A stretch of 64,000 nt of DNA from Baylisascaris procyonis (Eukaryota; Nematoda; Chromadorea; Rhabditida; Ascarididae). Position 1 is the first letter of the stretch, and each line of letters starts with the position of its first letter. Shown one piece after another: positions 11,311-21,887 of this stretch. The position numbers and the translations under genes are program-made. The stretch covers positions 5,800,501 through 5,864,500 of the forward strand of contig JAZARR010000179.1 in the NCBI GenBank assembly GCA_037389465.1. The letters run 5' to 3'. The notes below the pieces were generated by a model. It was not told the origin of the DNA. It was given only the letters and a program-made list of their open reading frames with translations, and ran no database searches.

Positions 11311-11880
11311 TCAAATATGGGAGTTCCATCTAATGCGACAAAAATGAAACCACTTTTTCTTCGTGAGCTTCTCCGAACATGCAAGTGCATGTGCTAAAAA
11401 AATGCTGTAGTGGGTGCTACTATTGAGTCGAGATGTCGAATTGGAAACTGCAGAGGAAAGCAGTTGAACCGACCGGTCTAAACGCGCTCCCGTCTCAGGA
11501 GTAAAGTTCACATCCTCGCAAATACGGATGTTGAGAACAAGCATAAATATACGTGCAAAACGCTTTTGAGTGAGCCATGCGCTGAAACGTACTAATAATG
11601 TCGATTTCGGCTGCGCTACAATATTCGTAAGTGCAGATGAAGGGAATGGATGAATCGACACTGTATTAAAACTGGAAATCAATTTCCTTAGTTGTAAATG
11701 GGCTTGAGGAACACCAGGAAGTAAGAACAGCGTTATGTAAACAGGAAAGACCAATAAACCGAGAGAAACCGCAGTCAAAAGAAAGCCTGTGGTTTTTAAA
11801 ATGCAGGCCACACGTGAAACGACGTCACGCAATTTTAACAAACAATTCATGCAATAAAAACGATGGATAAAATCAAACAA
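11311..11880 (-). CDS. Uncharacterised membrane protein ORF (189 codons)
   Basis: The longest uninterrupted ORF in the window, ATG to TGA, and open where the other strand is not. After a short Cys-containing N-terminus there is a long hydrophobic stretch at residues 30-55 (GFLLTAVSLGLLVFPVYITL), then a soluble tail with sequons (NFT, NST, NSS) that suggests a single- or double-pass membrane protein. No family was recognised. It starts within 20 bases of an opposing plus ORF (11863..12102) and overlaps the end of the exon frame at 10963. It may be single-exon or the first exon of a minus gene nested in a plus intron. Confidence 0.45.
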   Translation of the reverse strand: MFDFIHRFYCMNCLLKLRDVVSRVACILKTTGFLLTAVSLGLLVFPVYITLFLLPGVPQAHLQLRKLISSFNTVSIHPFPSSALTNIVAQPKSTLLVRFSAWLTQKRFARIFMLVLNIRICEDVNFTPETGARLDRSVQLLSSAVSNSTSRLNSSTHYSIFLAHALACSEKLTKKKWFHFCRIRWNSHI

Positions 11881-12244
11881 CTAAACTTGATTTTGACTAG
11901 AATATCGCTTTTCGCTACTAATCCAGATTTCGCCTATCATCTTAGGTCGGTGGCAGCTAAGAAATCTCTAGCGCAGCCGGTCTCAAATGAATTCGTTTTG
12001 ATCATATATTACAGTCGGCTATTAAGAACGAATTTTGCACAACAGTATTTTGATTACCGCAAAGTGTCTCTGTTTCTCATCTATTGGTTATCGGTCAAGT
12101 AAAACAAACTCACACATGCAGAGACAATGGTCTGCACGTGGATCTCATGTAGAGGCATATTCCTTCAAAATAGGAAAACCTTTCAGAGAAGCGCTTAATT
12201 CTGTCTTTGCCCGTGAAAACGAATGCTGTTTTGATGGATTTTAA

Positions 12245-13620
12245 TGTCAGCGTCTTGATCTTTAATGCCATCTTAAAACTGACGAGTAATATATTTTAAT
12301 ATTTACATCGATGTTTAAAATTATCTACATCAATATTGATGTGGTGCGAAGCATGACAACAGAAATATTACCGTCATGGCATTTGTACGATGAGAGTTGC
12401 AGCTATTTGGTAGAAGCATGAACAATTTCGTAGAATTGGTGATAAAACCATGCTTTAGTTTCGTCTATATGTAAGTATCAGAAAAAAAAATTGAATACTG
12501 GTGCTCTCACATTCTTACTGACGGTAGTTAAATAATCGAAAATGTTCATATCACTCAGCTCATCGTGGCTGATTAAAATGGTGCAGTTAGCAAAGTGGAA
12601 AATCTCCAACAGCACAAAAAACGACTGTTAATCTGAGATAGTTGTTAATCGATTCACATGATCGTTTTGTGGTGACTCGACGATATCGGAAGGGCGAAAA
12701 TATCGTTTGAATAAATAAACACCACATATTTGCAGCGAAATTTTACGGATATAAAAATCACTTATAAAAAATTTCTGGGAAATACAACAAAAGTGAAGAG
12801 AATCATGGTTACCACACGCAGAGGTTTTCCGGCCGATAGACTACAGTTTTCATGGTGAGTGAATTTCGATGTCTTCTTTATTCAATGAATGTGCAATGAT
12901 AAGGATCTTTTTGAAAATTTTCCTCACATCATAATATCGCGCATTTACAACAAAAAAAACACTTATCATTTGTTATCTGTTGTATGAATGGTTTCGGGCC
13001 GTTCTCCTCAGTGGGGCCATATTGCGCACAATGAACAAATTACGACAAATGTGAAATTGATGATGTAAAAAATGTGTATCCTAAAACGTCTTAAATTGTA
13101 ACGGTAAAGGGTGAAAGTGGTATAAAATTCGTCGAAAAGGCTGTTTCACAAGGAAATGAATACAGTTCTTTTCGACCAGGTTTTTTCGTCTCATTGGTTT
13201 CGCCAGCAAAAGGTTAGCGCAGCAATGTGTGAAGGAAATTATAAATATTGCGCGTAAACGTTCTAAAATGGGAACGAGAGCGCATACGTGATGAAAGAGG
13301 AAGGATTATGGTCAAAAATGGTCAAAAGACTTAGTGGTCAAAAATGGTCAAAAGATTTAGTGGTCAAAAATGGTCAAAAGAGTTCAAAGAGTTGGTTGCT
13401 GATTGATAATCATAAGTGGGAAATACATGAAAGACGGTAAGATCATCTGTGACTGCTCAATGTAGACGCTGTTGTGCATTGGGATAGGAGTGATCGCATT
13501 GAGCCTCGTGAACGCCGCCACTGTCACCAAATCGCGTTGGGGCGGCATAGCATGACATAATTAATCTAAAACGATGCATTTTCAGTATGTTATCCAATAC
13601 ATATCGTTATTATCCCTCAG
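12245..13620. other. AT-rich noncoding stretch
   Basis: No convincing exon. It contains a 16-base perfect palindrome (ACATCAATATTGATGT, near 12332) and the 26-base tandem repeat annotated separately. Confidence 0.5.
13309..13382. repeat. 26-base tandem repeat, about 3 copies
   Basis: Units at 13309..13334, 13335..13360 and 13361..13382, each containing TGGTCAAAAATGGTCAAAAG followed by AYTTAG, with one base changed between the first two. Each unit is internally a near duplicate of TGGTCAAAA. This is a minisatellite-type array. Confidence 0.85.
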
Positions 13621-13623
13621 TGA

Positions 13624-15568
13624 ATGATTTACTTCATCTTTCTTAATTTCAAGAAGCTAAAAAGTAAAAGTTTGATGGTAGTAGTATATGCTTCAAGGGA
13701 TGTGTGGAATCATCAAGAAAATCCGGAATACGACTGGGGGTGTGTAGTGAAAACGCGAGAACTTTTTTCGATGGATGTGCTATATGAGGAAAGAGCATAC
13801 ATCATTGAGGCTCTAGCTTCCTACTCAAAGGATCCGGCCGGCATTCGTAAGTTTTCTTTGCCATTACACACTTCGTAAGGTACGTTATGAATGACAGCTT
13901 CAGCTCGGTTTGGATTGAATGATTTTGCGTCAAATGTATGAGGGGGATGGGTGGATCCTCTGCTAGTACCTTCCAGGATAAACACTTCAACATCTGCTAA
14001 GACAACAATAGCTTGCCTCTGCATTCGAATGGAATCTCCATTATTTTATGCTATAAGAAGAGAGTTGCGTTGCAATAATTCAAATTTCTCAACGTAATCG
14101 CATCAATGCAAGCATTCGTAAGACCAGCACGGCAATGAGCAGAATTAGCTAGTAAATAATGAAACTGCTGGACAATTTAACAAGCTTACCGGCTGATAAT
14201 CTGATAGGCACTATGAAGATCCTGCAAAGCTTAAGCTCCTATCATCTTCCTTTTTCAACCAGCGGACGGTAGACGCTATGGTATTTGTTCCGTTATATGA
14301 GCAAAACAATAAGGTTGGCGTTGGCCGAACCTAAATCACAACGATGACTCAAAGCCGAAGCATTATATTTCGCTTCAACAAAGCCTTTTTTTGAGTTGTG
14401 AGCCAATTTTTCAGCACTCTTATTATTTATATTATATATAACACGAGGCTAATGACAAATGGTAGCGTCCGCGTTGGCTCAGCGGTAGAGCATTTTTCCG
14501 GCAAGCGAGAAGTCACTGGTTCGTTCCCGTGTGCAGACAAGTTTTCATTGGTTGTCAAAAACCACTCCATTACCCTTTTGATTCTCATATCGTTTCCTTC
14601 GGGCTTGTGGTACGTCTTACAGGGGACTTATATCATGCGGCCGTGGCGTATTTGATAAGTACGCTCGCCTAAGCGGCAAAAGATCCGGCTACTGACTGTA
14701 GATTTAGTTTTCTCTGTCGTCATATATTAATGGTTTAACAGTGGCGTTGCCTTCCTGATCGCAAATTTCGTTACGAGTTGTTTAATTTAAAATTCTTGAA
14801 CTCCTGAAAACCAGTAACATCGAATAAAACACTTTCTTCCTCGATATTGGGACGATCGAATTCATCACATCTATAAAGTTGTGTCCGCCGAGGAAATTCG
14901 GCGCTTGGAGTTCGTAGTGCCTCCAAAACAGATCAGTGCCACTTAAAATGTGGTTAGGGGACCGAAAATTGGGGGAGGCCAAACCTTATAAGCTTCCGAG
15001 AATTGATGATCGCGAAACACTGAGGTAGACCAGTTATACGATTTCAGCAAAACTTCAGTATTACCTGAAGCTGCCTCTCTGCACGACTTCATATTGACCA
15101 CAACGCAAAAATAATCCTCAGTTGATCCCATGCACTAGATGCTCATCACTGAGCTCAACTATTGCAATTCTCTTCAAATTGGAATAAATAAATAGTTCAC
15201 GATTATGGTCTGATATCTGAAGCGAGTTTGGTGCATAATGTGGGGTGTGATAATTCAGCAACGAAACATGAAATACTTTGGCATCAATCGAAATTGTTTA
15301 AGCCGTAATACGCGTATTTAGCAGTGACTCTGATAATATTGAGTATGAAAAGAAGTTCTGCTCGATTTGGTTTCTAAAATTAATTCGCATCAATGAAATC
15401 ATATTCTAGGAGATGCAGGTGAGGGCGACACAACTGCGTTGCCCATACGTTCACGAGTGATCGTTGTTAGAAAGGGATACCTCTGCGCCTATGTGGTCAT
15501 GAAAGCTGGAGAGACAATAAGGCGAATACTCCATATGCTCGAATATACTCACTCACGTTATGATGAGG
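13624..15568 (+). CDS. Two phase-linked exons of an unrecognised protein
   Basis: The exon ending at 13846 (start uncertain, possibly near 13650) reads RDVWNHQENPEYDWGCVV to the donor GTAAGT in phase 1. The next exon, 15410..15568 (TTCTAG acceptor), completes the split codon as Arg and reads DAGEGDTTALPIRSRVIVV onward to a GTTTGT donor. The phase match across a 1.56 kb intron is good evidence that these belong to one gene. The sequence is mixed charged and hydrophobic with isolated cysteines, and no domain was recognised. A tRNA-like SINE and small minus-strand exons lie inside the intron. Confidence 0.5.
14465..14537 (+). repeat. tRNA-derived SINE head, tRNA-Ala-like
   Basis: A pol III A box (TGGCTCAGCGGTAGAGCA) and B box (GGTTCGTTCCC) sit at tRNA spacing, with an anticodon-loop-like CCGGCAA (GGC, Ala). 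The 5' side of the anticodon stem is T-rich and cannot pair with GCGAG, so this is a pseudogene or SINE head rather than a working tRNA. Confidence 0.6.
14634..14700 (+). repeat. Second tRNA-like fragment
   Basis: GGCCGTGGCGTATTTGATAA, then GCTCGCCTAAGCGG, resembles a degenerate tRNA 5' half with an A box but no clear B box. It lies 100 bases downstream of the first tRNA-like head and may be a neighbouring SINE relic. Confidence 0.35.
14780..15131 (-). CDS. Small minus-strand gene fragment (2 linked exons plus a third open segment)
   Basis: ATG at 15131 opens MGSTEDYFCVVVNMKSCREA to a GTAATA donor at 15065. A 45-base intron ends CCTCAG, and exon 14985..15019 continues in phase (FRDHQFSEAYK). 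A further open segment, about 14832..14941, reads LFWRHYELQAPNFLGGHNF and looks coding, but joining it needs a phase shift. Product unrecognised. It sits inside the intron of the plus-strand exon pair. Confidence 0.35.
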
Positions 15569-16782
15569 GTTTGTGTAGTGTTCTTATTTTTGTTCACTGT
15601 GCAGCATTCCTCTAGCGTGGAGCTTGTTCTAAGCTGTTCATTCTTGCCGGTCAACAGTGGAAATATTTTAAAAAGTACCCAAGTGTTTTCGTTTTCGAGG
15701 ATTCTAGGCTTCAAGTGAAATGCGTTAAGTGACTTTAACGGCCAAACCCCTCTCTTCCCCCGTTGTCCTAGAAACCTACGTAGTACGTTCTTTGAGGATT
15801 TTGGCTCTTTGATTCCGTGGATCTGTATTCACAGTGATTTACATAGCTAAACTATAATCGCAGGCGTCCACTATCACGATCGTTAAAAGTCAACTGCTCT
15901 TATTGTTAACCATTGAGGAAGCGTAAGAATCTGCCTAGAGATCAGTGACCACCTATTTGGATATACAGATGGTGCGAAAGAATTCAGTAGATAGCTAACG
16001 AGGACGGCATGCTAACTGTAGGAAGATGTAATGATTCTGAAAACTGGGTGAATGATGCGGCTCCCCACGTCGCTTTGTCCATGCCGTGCTCGTCAATTCA
16101 CCTGTAGATTTATGTCGTAAGAGATTCAGGTCGTAGGTCGTAGGTCGCACTGATGCAAATATCATCTCTCCTGCAATTTGCCACAACCATCTAAAAGAGA
16201 AGGTGCCAGATCTGAAGGTAATAGAAACTGAGGGCTTTAGCACACGTACCTGCGTATACAGTATTTTATGACACTCGACGCAAACTATGAGCTTAGGAAT
16301 GCAACTGAGCTTCCGGCCGCTATTGGGAAATCTCATGTGCGAATATGCGTGACATCGGAACCAAGTAGACGACTGAGGCTGTAGAGCGACCTGCCCACAG
16401 GTACATGCTCTATAAACACCCTAAAAACGCACATGCGAATGATACACATGACAAAGGTGCGTAGAGGTGAAAAGATGATGCATAAAAACATGCAAGACTG
16501 TTGAGAAGATTGGACAAGCATAGAAATTACCACTGTAATCGCTCGTCAGCCACGGTCGCAGACAATGGGAATTATTCGAAGCATCCGCGAATGAAATATT
16601 TCATCTTCAAGCTAAAATAGATAACAAAAGATTGCGCTAGACTGGCAGCTGTCTTCTGAACCTTTTTGCATTTATGTGATTTCAGCAACAATGCCCGAGC
16701 ATATGCAGAAGGTATTCGCATTTTCTGAGGATGGACTTGACACAGTGGTTCTTGCCGTCACAAAGTTGGGAGTCTTCTACAG

Positions 16783-17242
16783 GACGTACTCGACCAGGCC
16801 AACCTTTCTGCGGCAAGCATTTCCCACTACGTTATTTCTGTCATAGGCTTTATTAGAAAAATATGCGAAGGTGAAGATGCCATGAACGCTTCGGCGACGT
16901 GCTCATCCCTGAAGTGCTGCATGGAAAAGCTGCAAAATGTATCTAACGTGTAATGAAGAAGAACGAGGGAGCGGCCAACAACACCAACAAAACGGAAAAC
17001 TAAGAGCGTTGTATCATCCTGTACACCTAGTGACGAACATTTGTCCTCAAATGCTCAACTTCGAGACGCTAATAGCAAAGGAAGAGAACAGACATTGCGA
17101 TCTCATCACTGTCCCACAAACTGCTTCATTACGGTGAACAACAACGGAAACAGCCTACATATTAGAGCAGAGAATGCCTTTTTGCACAATAGTAAAGCGT
17201 TCGTGAAAATGATGTTTGCGGACGCATTCATCATGTTAACAT
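16783..17242 (+). CDS. Two in-frame coding-like segments separated by TAA-TGA
   Basis: From a TTCTACAG acceptor the plus frame 16783..16953 reads DVLDQANLSAASISHYVISV through a Cys cluster (CSSLKCCMEKL). It stops at TAA followed immediately by TGA (16951..16956). The same frame then reopens for 95 codons (16957..17242) with basic residues, two close cysteines (HHCPTNCF) and NGNSLHIRAENAF. Both read as protein. Either a real terminus is followed by a pseudogene, or two stop codons interrupt one old frame. Upstream, another frame near 16686..16850 (MPEHMQKVFAFSEDG) also looks coding. Confidence 0.35.
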
Positions 17243-17437
17243 AGGCACTAAAATGACGATGTATTGTCGCCTGCTTTGGGAAACCAGCAGGTTGTTGGGT
17301 CTCCAAAAGTGATCAACAAAAGAAAAAGTTGCACTAAAGAAAAAGTAACCGAGTTGTTTCCTAGTAGCGATAGTACTACGAGCTCTTAGGCAGTGTTGTG
17401 GGATACGTGCACTGACTAAATACAGTTTATCCTTCCT

Positions 17438-17864
17438 CTATCCGGGCACGACTCCTGCCGCAGCTTCTGCAAGTAGCACATTGCGTCCTTCATACTCGAG
17501 GAAGCGATATTTCGGCTTATATGGCACGGCTGCCCCATGAGCTGGATCACCGCATATCTTTGCATGAAAAATTTTTCCATTTGCACTGCTTGTTGCTGAA
17601 CCACCAGTTATTTCAAATGGCTCGAGTATGACCATGAAGGCACTCTCCGAATGGCCGTTCACCAATCTTTTTTGTGCATTCTACCGGCTTTCTTACTGCT
17701 CTTCCTACTTCGCCAATTTTTTCACCGTTTATGCTACTTTGCAGCTTTGGATATTTTGTTGCAATTTTAGTCATTTTCCACATCAGCGATTCATTTCTTT
17801 TCTCATAATTTTCACACTTCTTTGATTTTGCGAACCCTTGTGACAGATGTTGCCGGCCTCCCAA
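17438..17864 (-). CDS. Minus-strand coding-like frames with a frame change near 17650
   Basis: One minus frame (17613..17864) is charged, for example KCENYEKRNESLMWKM and EKIGEVGRAVRKPVECT. The overlapping minus frame 17438..17665 reads GHSESAFMVILEPFEITGG and GRNVLLAEAAAGVVPG to a stop. The hand-over near 17640-17665 suggests a single gene with a small indel. No domain recognised. It abuts the plus exon starting at 17847. Confidence 0.35.
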
Positions 17865-18084
17865 AAATTGTAAAAAGCACTGGAGATTCTTTGCTTATAA
17901 ACTTCAGAGCCTTATCACTTTTTCACGATCGAAAAACGCTGCGAACCACCAATGCAGTGAGCTGTTTGAGTTGGTTCTTATTCAATCCACTGATACAGAG
18001 GAAGAAAACGGGAAGGGATACGGAAACATAGTCCTGTCAGCTGAAGTGAAACCTGATGGCATGGTTATTTGTATTGTGCACTGA
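17847..18084 (+). CDS. Exon, Cys-containing extracellular-type protein
   Basis: After a GTGACAG acceptor the plus frame reads CCRPPKNCKKHWRFFAYKLQ, then HQCSELFELVLIQSTD and YGNIVLSAEVKPDGMVICIV, and stops at TGA 18082..18084. The adjacent frame carries CTEEHYG up to a GTAAAT donor at 18102, so a one-base shift may have truncated the exon. No family recognised. It probably belongs with the exon at 18359. Confidence 0.4.
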
Positions 18085-18358
18085 GGAGCATTACGGTAAA
18101 TGCCGACGTTCGTTATGTGTCGCTCGTTTCCACTAAAAGATACACACTGCATGAATCATCACAGCCTAGCGGATTTTACCGTAGTCTCATCGCGCCCAGT
18201 GCCCACCATCATCCTATGTTTCGGCGATATTGCCGGAGGATCGATGGTAATGCATCCTTAGCGGAGATAGTCGTTGATTACTTTCTACATTATAGAAACT
18301 CGTCATAACGTATGACTATAGTTATGTGAGAGGGCATTCTAAAAAAATTCTTCGTTAG

Positions 18359-18578
18359 GCGGGCCTTCATGTGCGTTCCGTTGAACTTCGCTCATCTCGA
18401 CACATCGAACAAACGGACACCACCTATGATCAAGATTAATATCACTTCAAACATCAAAGCCGCCGACTATCGATCTTTCGAGGATAGCCTATACATATAC
18501 ACGGATAATGGAACGTATCGTCTTCGCAAAGTATCAAAGAATACAAGAAAACTGGAAAAACAAAGGGACAACGGCATG
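18359..18578 (+). CDS. Exon with a beta-propeller-like motif
   Basis: Acceptor CGTTAG, donor GTGGGT. It encodes CVPLNFAHLDTSNKRTPP, then YRSFEDSLYIYTDNGTYRL. The SLYIYTDNG-x-YRL turn recalls a YWTD-type blade (LYWTD), but one blade is not enough to assign a propeller. A basic stretch (KVSKNTRKLEKQRDNG) follows. Acceptor and donor are good and the exon is long enough that I think it is real. Confidence 0.45.
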
Positions 18579-19295
18579 GTGGGTGGATTTATGCTTGTTT
18601 ATGTTTCCTTTGCAATTGAAATTGGCATATAACATGGATCTGCTTGCAATGTATAAGGTGAATTTTTGACATACGGAACTTACAAACTAAGGCAGTTTTT
18701 GCGAGGTGTTCTCATTTCCTCTCCAACGTTCTGTGAGATATTTTCGGAGCTGTTGTTGTTCTGAATAATGCGATAATTTTCGGTGGCTATCAACTTGTTC
18801 CAGATTGCTGATATTTTTTCACAATAATTTCGGTGATTTCGAGAGTTTCTGCAGATTTATTTTTGTTCCAAATGTTTGATTTCACCGAGAAATAGGACAC
18901 TGAAATGTTCGTTATAATTTATAGCTGAAAATTCGTTAAATTTTCCATGCGCTAAATATAAACTCGTGGAGTGGGCAGTTGTATCAAAAAGAATTACAAT
19001 TGTTTGTTAGTTGATCACAGTCATATAATAGGCCGATCATGTGGCCATACTTGCAAAAAATTTGTCGCTTCACCAAATGTCCTTGTCAAATTTTCCAAAT
19101 TTTCCAAATTAGCTATGCTTCAATAGTTGTCTCATAATTTTCGAGAACACTAATTCGACAAAGCATTCCATTTCGAAGGAGAACATTCCCGATCTCAGAT
19201 TCTGTTTCAGCTGTTGACTGATTCCTTCTTGCAAACGTCTGAAGACTATGCGAGAGCGAGAGGACCAATTCCGTGGCAAATACGCAATAAGCGCA

Positions 19296-19616
19296 TCATA
19301 GTCCCATCCAGTAATGGGTTAGTACATCTTTCTTGTTGAACGTCATACGTGCAGACATCCTTTTTGGTTTTGAGTTGCTGTGAAGTAGTAAGTGAACGGC
19401 AAGGAAGAGAAAAACCAGAGGGAGACCAGCCAATAGACCGATATATCCGTTCTTTCCGCTTTCTGATTTTGAAATTTTTTGTGGCGTAGGGTCACTGAGA
19501 GGGGGGACGGCTGATCGCACGTCCCCTCCTCACAAGATGGGGCGTTGAGGGACAGGTCAGCGACTTGTCTGTTCTCTAGAGGTGGGTAAGCGCGTACAGA
19601 AAGGGTAAGAACCATA
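19296..19616 (-). CDS. C-terminal exon of a single-pass membrane protein, broken at a C6 run
   Basis: A minus frame from the CATTTAG acceptor reads MVLTLSVRAYPPLENRQ to CEEGTCDQPSP. At the run of six C (about 19500..19505) a second frame continues with LSDPTPQKISKSESGKNG, a transmembrane helix (YIGLLAGLPLVFLFLAVHLL), a basic stop-transfer (SKPKRMSAR) and a stop at 19296. The coherent protein crosses the two frames exactly at the homopolymer, so a one-base length difference there is the simplest cause: mutation (pseudogene) or assembly error. A signal-peptide exon on the same strand lies at 20450..20621. Confidence 0.5.
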
Positions 19617-20044
19617 CTAAATGGTTACGACTCGAAGCATGAAGGAAGTGAAGCAATGATGAGCAAATTTACTATCGACGTTCTGAAATGTTTCAAACAT
19701 AAATGCATAAATTTCCAACATTTCAACATATTATTGAATCATCACCTACGCCACAATGGTAAGTCTGTGTGTATTTAAAGTTGTGATAGATGGAAGGATG
19801 ATTCATTGTAGTGGATAGTTGGAGCAATTCTAGATTGTGCAAGACACTCTCTAAGAGTGCAAAAATGTCTGAAAATTTTGGTGCTTAGTGGTGCGCATGT
19901 TTCGGTTACGTGACTGATCAAACTCAACTATACAAGAATGAGGACGCCTAAATGTGGTATCATGAGGTGTTTTGGGCTCGGCCAGCTTTCTTGAACATTT
20001 ATTGATTACTGCTGAGGGAAGCATTTAGTAAACTTCATTGCCAG

Positions 20045-20316
20045 AAAATTTGCACTCCTGCAAGACTGCATTGTTTGAGAAATTGCAGATGATCTGCATA
20101 AAAATATACGAAACGATCCCAGTGCAGATGAATAAAAGAAGACAAATGCCTAATGTGATCGAGGAAACACAAAAATGCCATAGGGAGGCTTGGTGGAGAA
20201 AATTGCTTAAACCAACTGACTGCATAAAGTTTGAAGCAAAAAGAATACCAGAGGTATTCATGGATGTGTACTCACAATCACCGTTTGAACAAGTGAAAGA
20301 CAAATCATCGCAATAA
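20045..20316 (+). CDS. Terminal exon with C-H-R motif, copy A
   Basis: From an ATTGCCAG acceptor to TAA. It is charged and cysteine-bearing: LHSCKTALFEKLQMICIK, then PNVIEETQKCHREAWWRKLL and FEQVKDKSSQ. The IEE-x3-CHR block recurs in the plus exon at 25872..26090. Probably the last exon of a secreted-type protein. The antisense ORF (20025..20303) is hydrophobic and less plausible. Confidence 0.45.
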
Positions 20317-20449
20317 GTTCTGCCGGTTATTCATTCCTCTAAATTAAATGTTGTAAATCCATAACTCTGCTTCTAAGATGCGTACTTCAAGCTCGGGAGG
20401 CGTATGCGCTGCTTGCCTTTGAGCAAAGGATTTACGAGAACGCTTATAC

Positions 20450-20621
20450 TGAGTGATAGTATTCTTGTTTCAGGATGTGGGTTAAGCTCGAACACAAGAC
20501 TCCACTGCCCACCAAGTACAAATTTCATTGTTGTTACTTTCAGAAATCTTTTCTTCTCAACTTTTTCGTTTTCAAAGCTTTTTACGGAAGTAAGAAGAAA
20601 CGCACAAACGCACAACAGCAT
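20450..20621 (-). CDS. Signal-peptide first exon, minus strand
   Basis: ATG at 20621 opens MLLCVCAFLLTSVKS, a typical cleaved signal. It is followed by KVEKKRFLKVTTMKFVLGG and QWSLVFELNPHPETRIL up to a GTATAA donor (phase 1). The frame is also open upstream to 20735. It could be the 5' end of the type I membrane protein whose anchor is at 19296..19616, with missing middle exons in 19.7-20.4 kb. Protein family unknown. Confidence 0.4.
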
Positions 20622-20879
20622 ACACAGAGCAGACGGCGTGAACAAATAGTTATACTGATGAGTGCATGCAGAATTGAGGCTAGACGTGGACGAAGCATTT
20701 GTGAAAAGTCGAGTGGTCACGCCAATCATATTCAATACTCTTTAATACTCCTACGCCGCACCGTCACTGTGGTAGTGGATTTGTTTAATATTCGGTATGC
20801 TTCTAGTAGCAAAGAGTCCAAATTGCGTTATGTCAGAACCTTTCATTATAGAGCTTAAGACCAATGTCTTATACTGCCT

Positions 20880-21134
20880 TTTTAAGTGAGGATGCAAAAG
20901 TGCAAGTAAAGATCAAGCGAGGAGATCAAATCGATTATCTGCTTTATTTCCCACCAGAGTTTATCAGTGAAATGTGAGTTTCTTTTAAATATTGGTCGAG
21001 TAATATTTGCGTTCACCAACATCTCTTTTAGGCCATGCGAGGTTTGTCATCTAGTCTTGGGAAGCCGTTTTCAGCTCTGCGATCATCCGACACCTCAAAC
21101 TTGGATGCTAATAGCGCAAAGTAACTCCGAATGA
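20880..21134 (+). CDS. Two phase-linked exons, extracellular-type protein
   Basis: The first frame (about 20884..20973) reads SYTAFLSEDAKVQVKIK and DYLLYFPPEFISE to a GTGAGT donor inside an ATG codon. After a 58-base intron ending TTTTAG, exon 21032..21134 completes Met and continues PCEVCHLVLGSRFQLCD to TGA. The split codon fits and the intron is of typical nematode size. Three cysteines in 14 residues suggest a disulphide-bonded extracellular protein. Start uncertain. Confidence 0.5.
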
Positions 21135-21183
21135 TATAAGGAAGTGATAAATACATCCGTAGCCAGACATGCGAACAACGTGA

Positions 21184-21660
21184 ATGTATAAGAGCAGATC
21201 TGAAGGGAACATGGAGTTGGTGCTGAAGAATTTCACTGATCTGGTTGAGAAGAAAATGCAAGGAAATACGATCATAAGATTTAATCAAAACCAAGTGGTA
21301 GTTATGTGGAAAAATGATCACTCTTTAAGAAAACGGACCAAAGAGAGAGTAAAAAATTCGATACGAAGATTGCAGCGTGCAACTACTATTTAACAAGATT
21401 GGATGGCTGCAAGGGCCTAAAGCTGACACTAATAATGTCACCCTTGAATCCCTGCAAGTGTTGCGGCAGTAGGGCATCAGAATTTCTGAAAGTGTTTCGA
21501 TTCATCTCAAGGAGAGAATCACCCTGAGCTTCTTTTCATTTTTGGTGCCCTCGGGCATCCTGAGCAACAAAGCGTTCCAATCTGAAGTGTTTCTAAATGT
21601 GAAAGCACATTTGAAAACCCTGATAGATGAATTGCTGAAGAAGACCATATAGCGATTAAT
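21184..21660 (+). CDS. Overlapping coding-like frames (degenerate)
   Basis: Three plus frames successively look protein-like: 21184..21393 (ELVLKNFTDLVEKKMQG), about 21318..21527 (CNYYLTRLDGCKGLKL and NPCKCCGSRASEFLK) and about 21515..21651 (SFLVPSGILSNKAFQSEVF). No splice sites connect them well. A frameshifted pseudogene is my preferred reading. Confidence 0.3.
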
Positions 21661-21715
21661 TTAGCCAGACCTGTATCATTTTAATGGAAGCTTCTGATGC
21701 TGTATTGAATAAGAA

Positions 21716-21887
21716 GGCTTAAAGAGTAGAGCCATATATTACCCCTCCATGCGAGCGATATCCTCTTATAGAACACTCGAGCAGCACCGCTATTTGAAGA
21801 AGTATTCGTTCTACGGAATTAAAGGATGCACTTTATTCGTTGTGCAGCGTCCAGAGGATGTGTCTAACATCACCGCTTCTTATTCAG
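21716..21887 (+). CDS. Exon, extracellular-type protein
   Basis: The open plus frame reads AIYYPSMRAISSYRTLEQHR, then YSFYGIKGCTLFVVQRPED and SNITASYS, up to a GTACTC donor. It has one sequon and one cysteine. Start uncertain, since no strong acceptor is visible. No domain recognised. Confidence 0.35.

Noticed and set aside
12332..12347. 16-base AT-rich palindrome
   Set aside because: Short and AT-rich, expected by chance in this composition.
13309..13382. CRISPR-like regular array
   Set aside because: Direct tandem units without unique spacers in a eukaryotic context, so a minisatellite.
14465..14537. Functional tRNA-Ala gene
   Set aside because: The anticodon stem cannot pair and the acceptor ends do not match.
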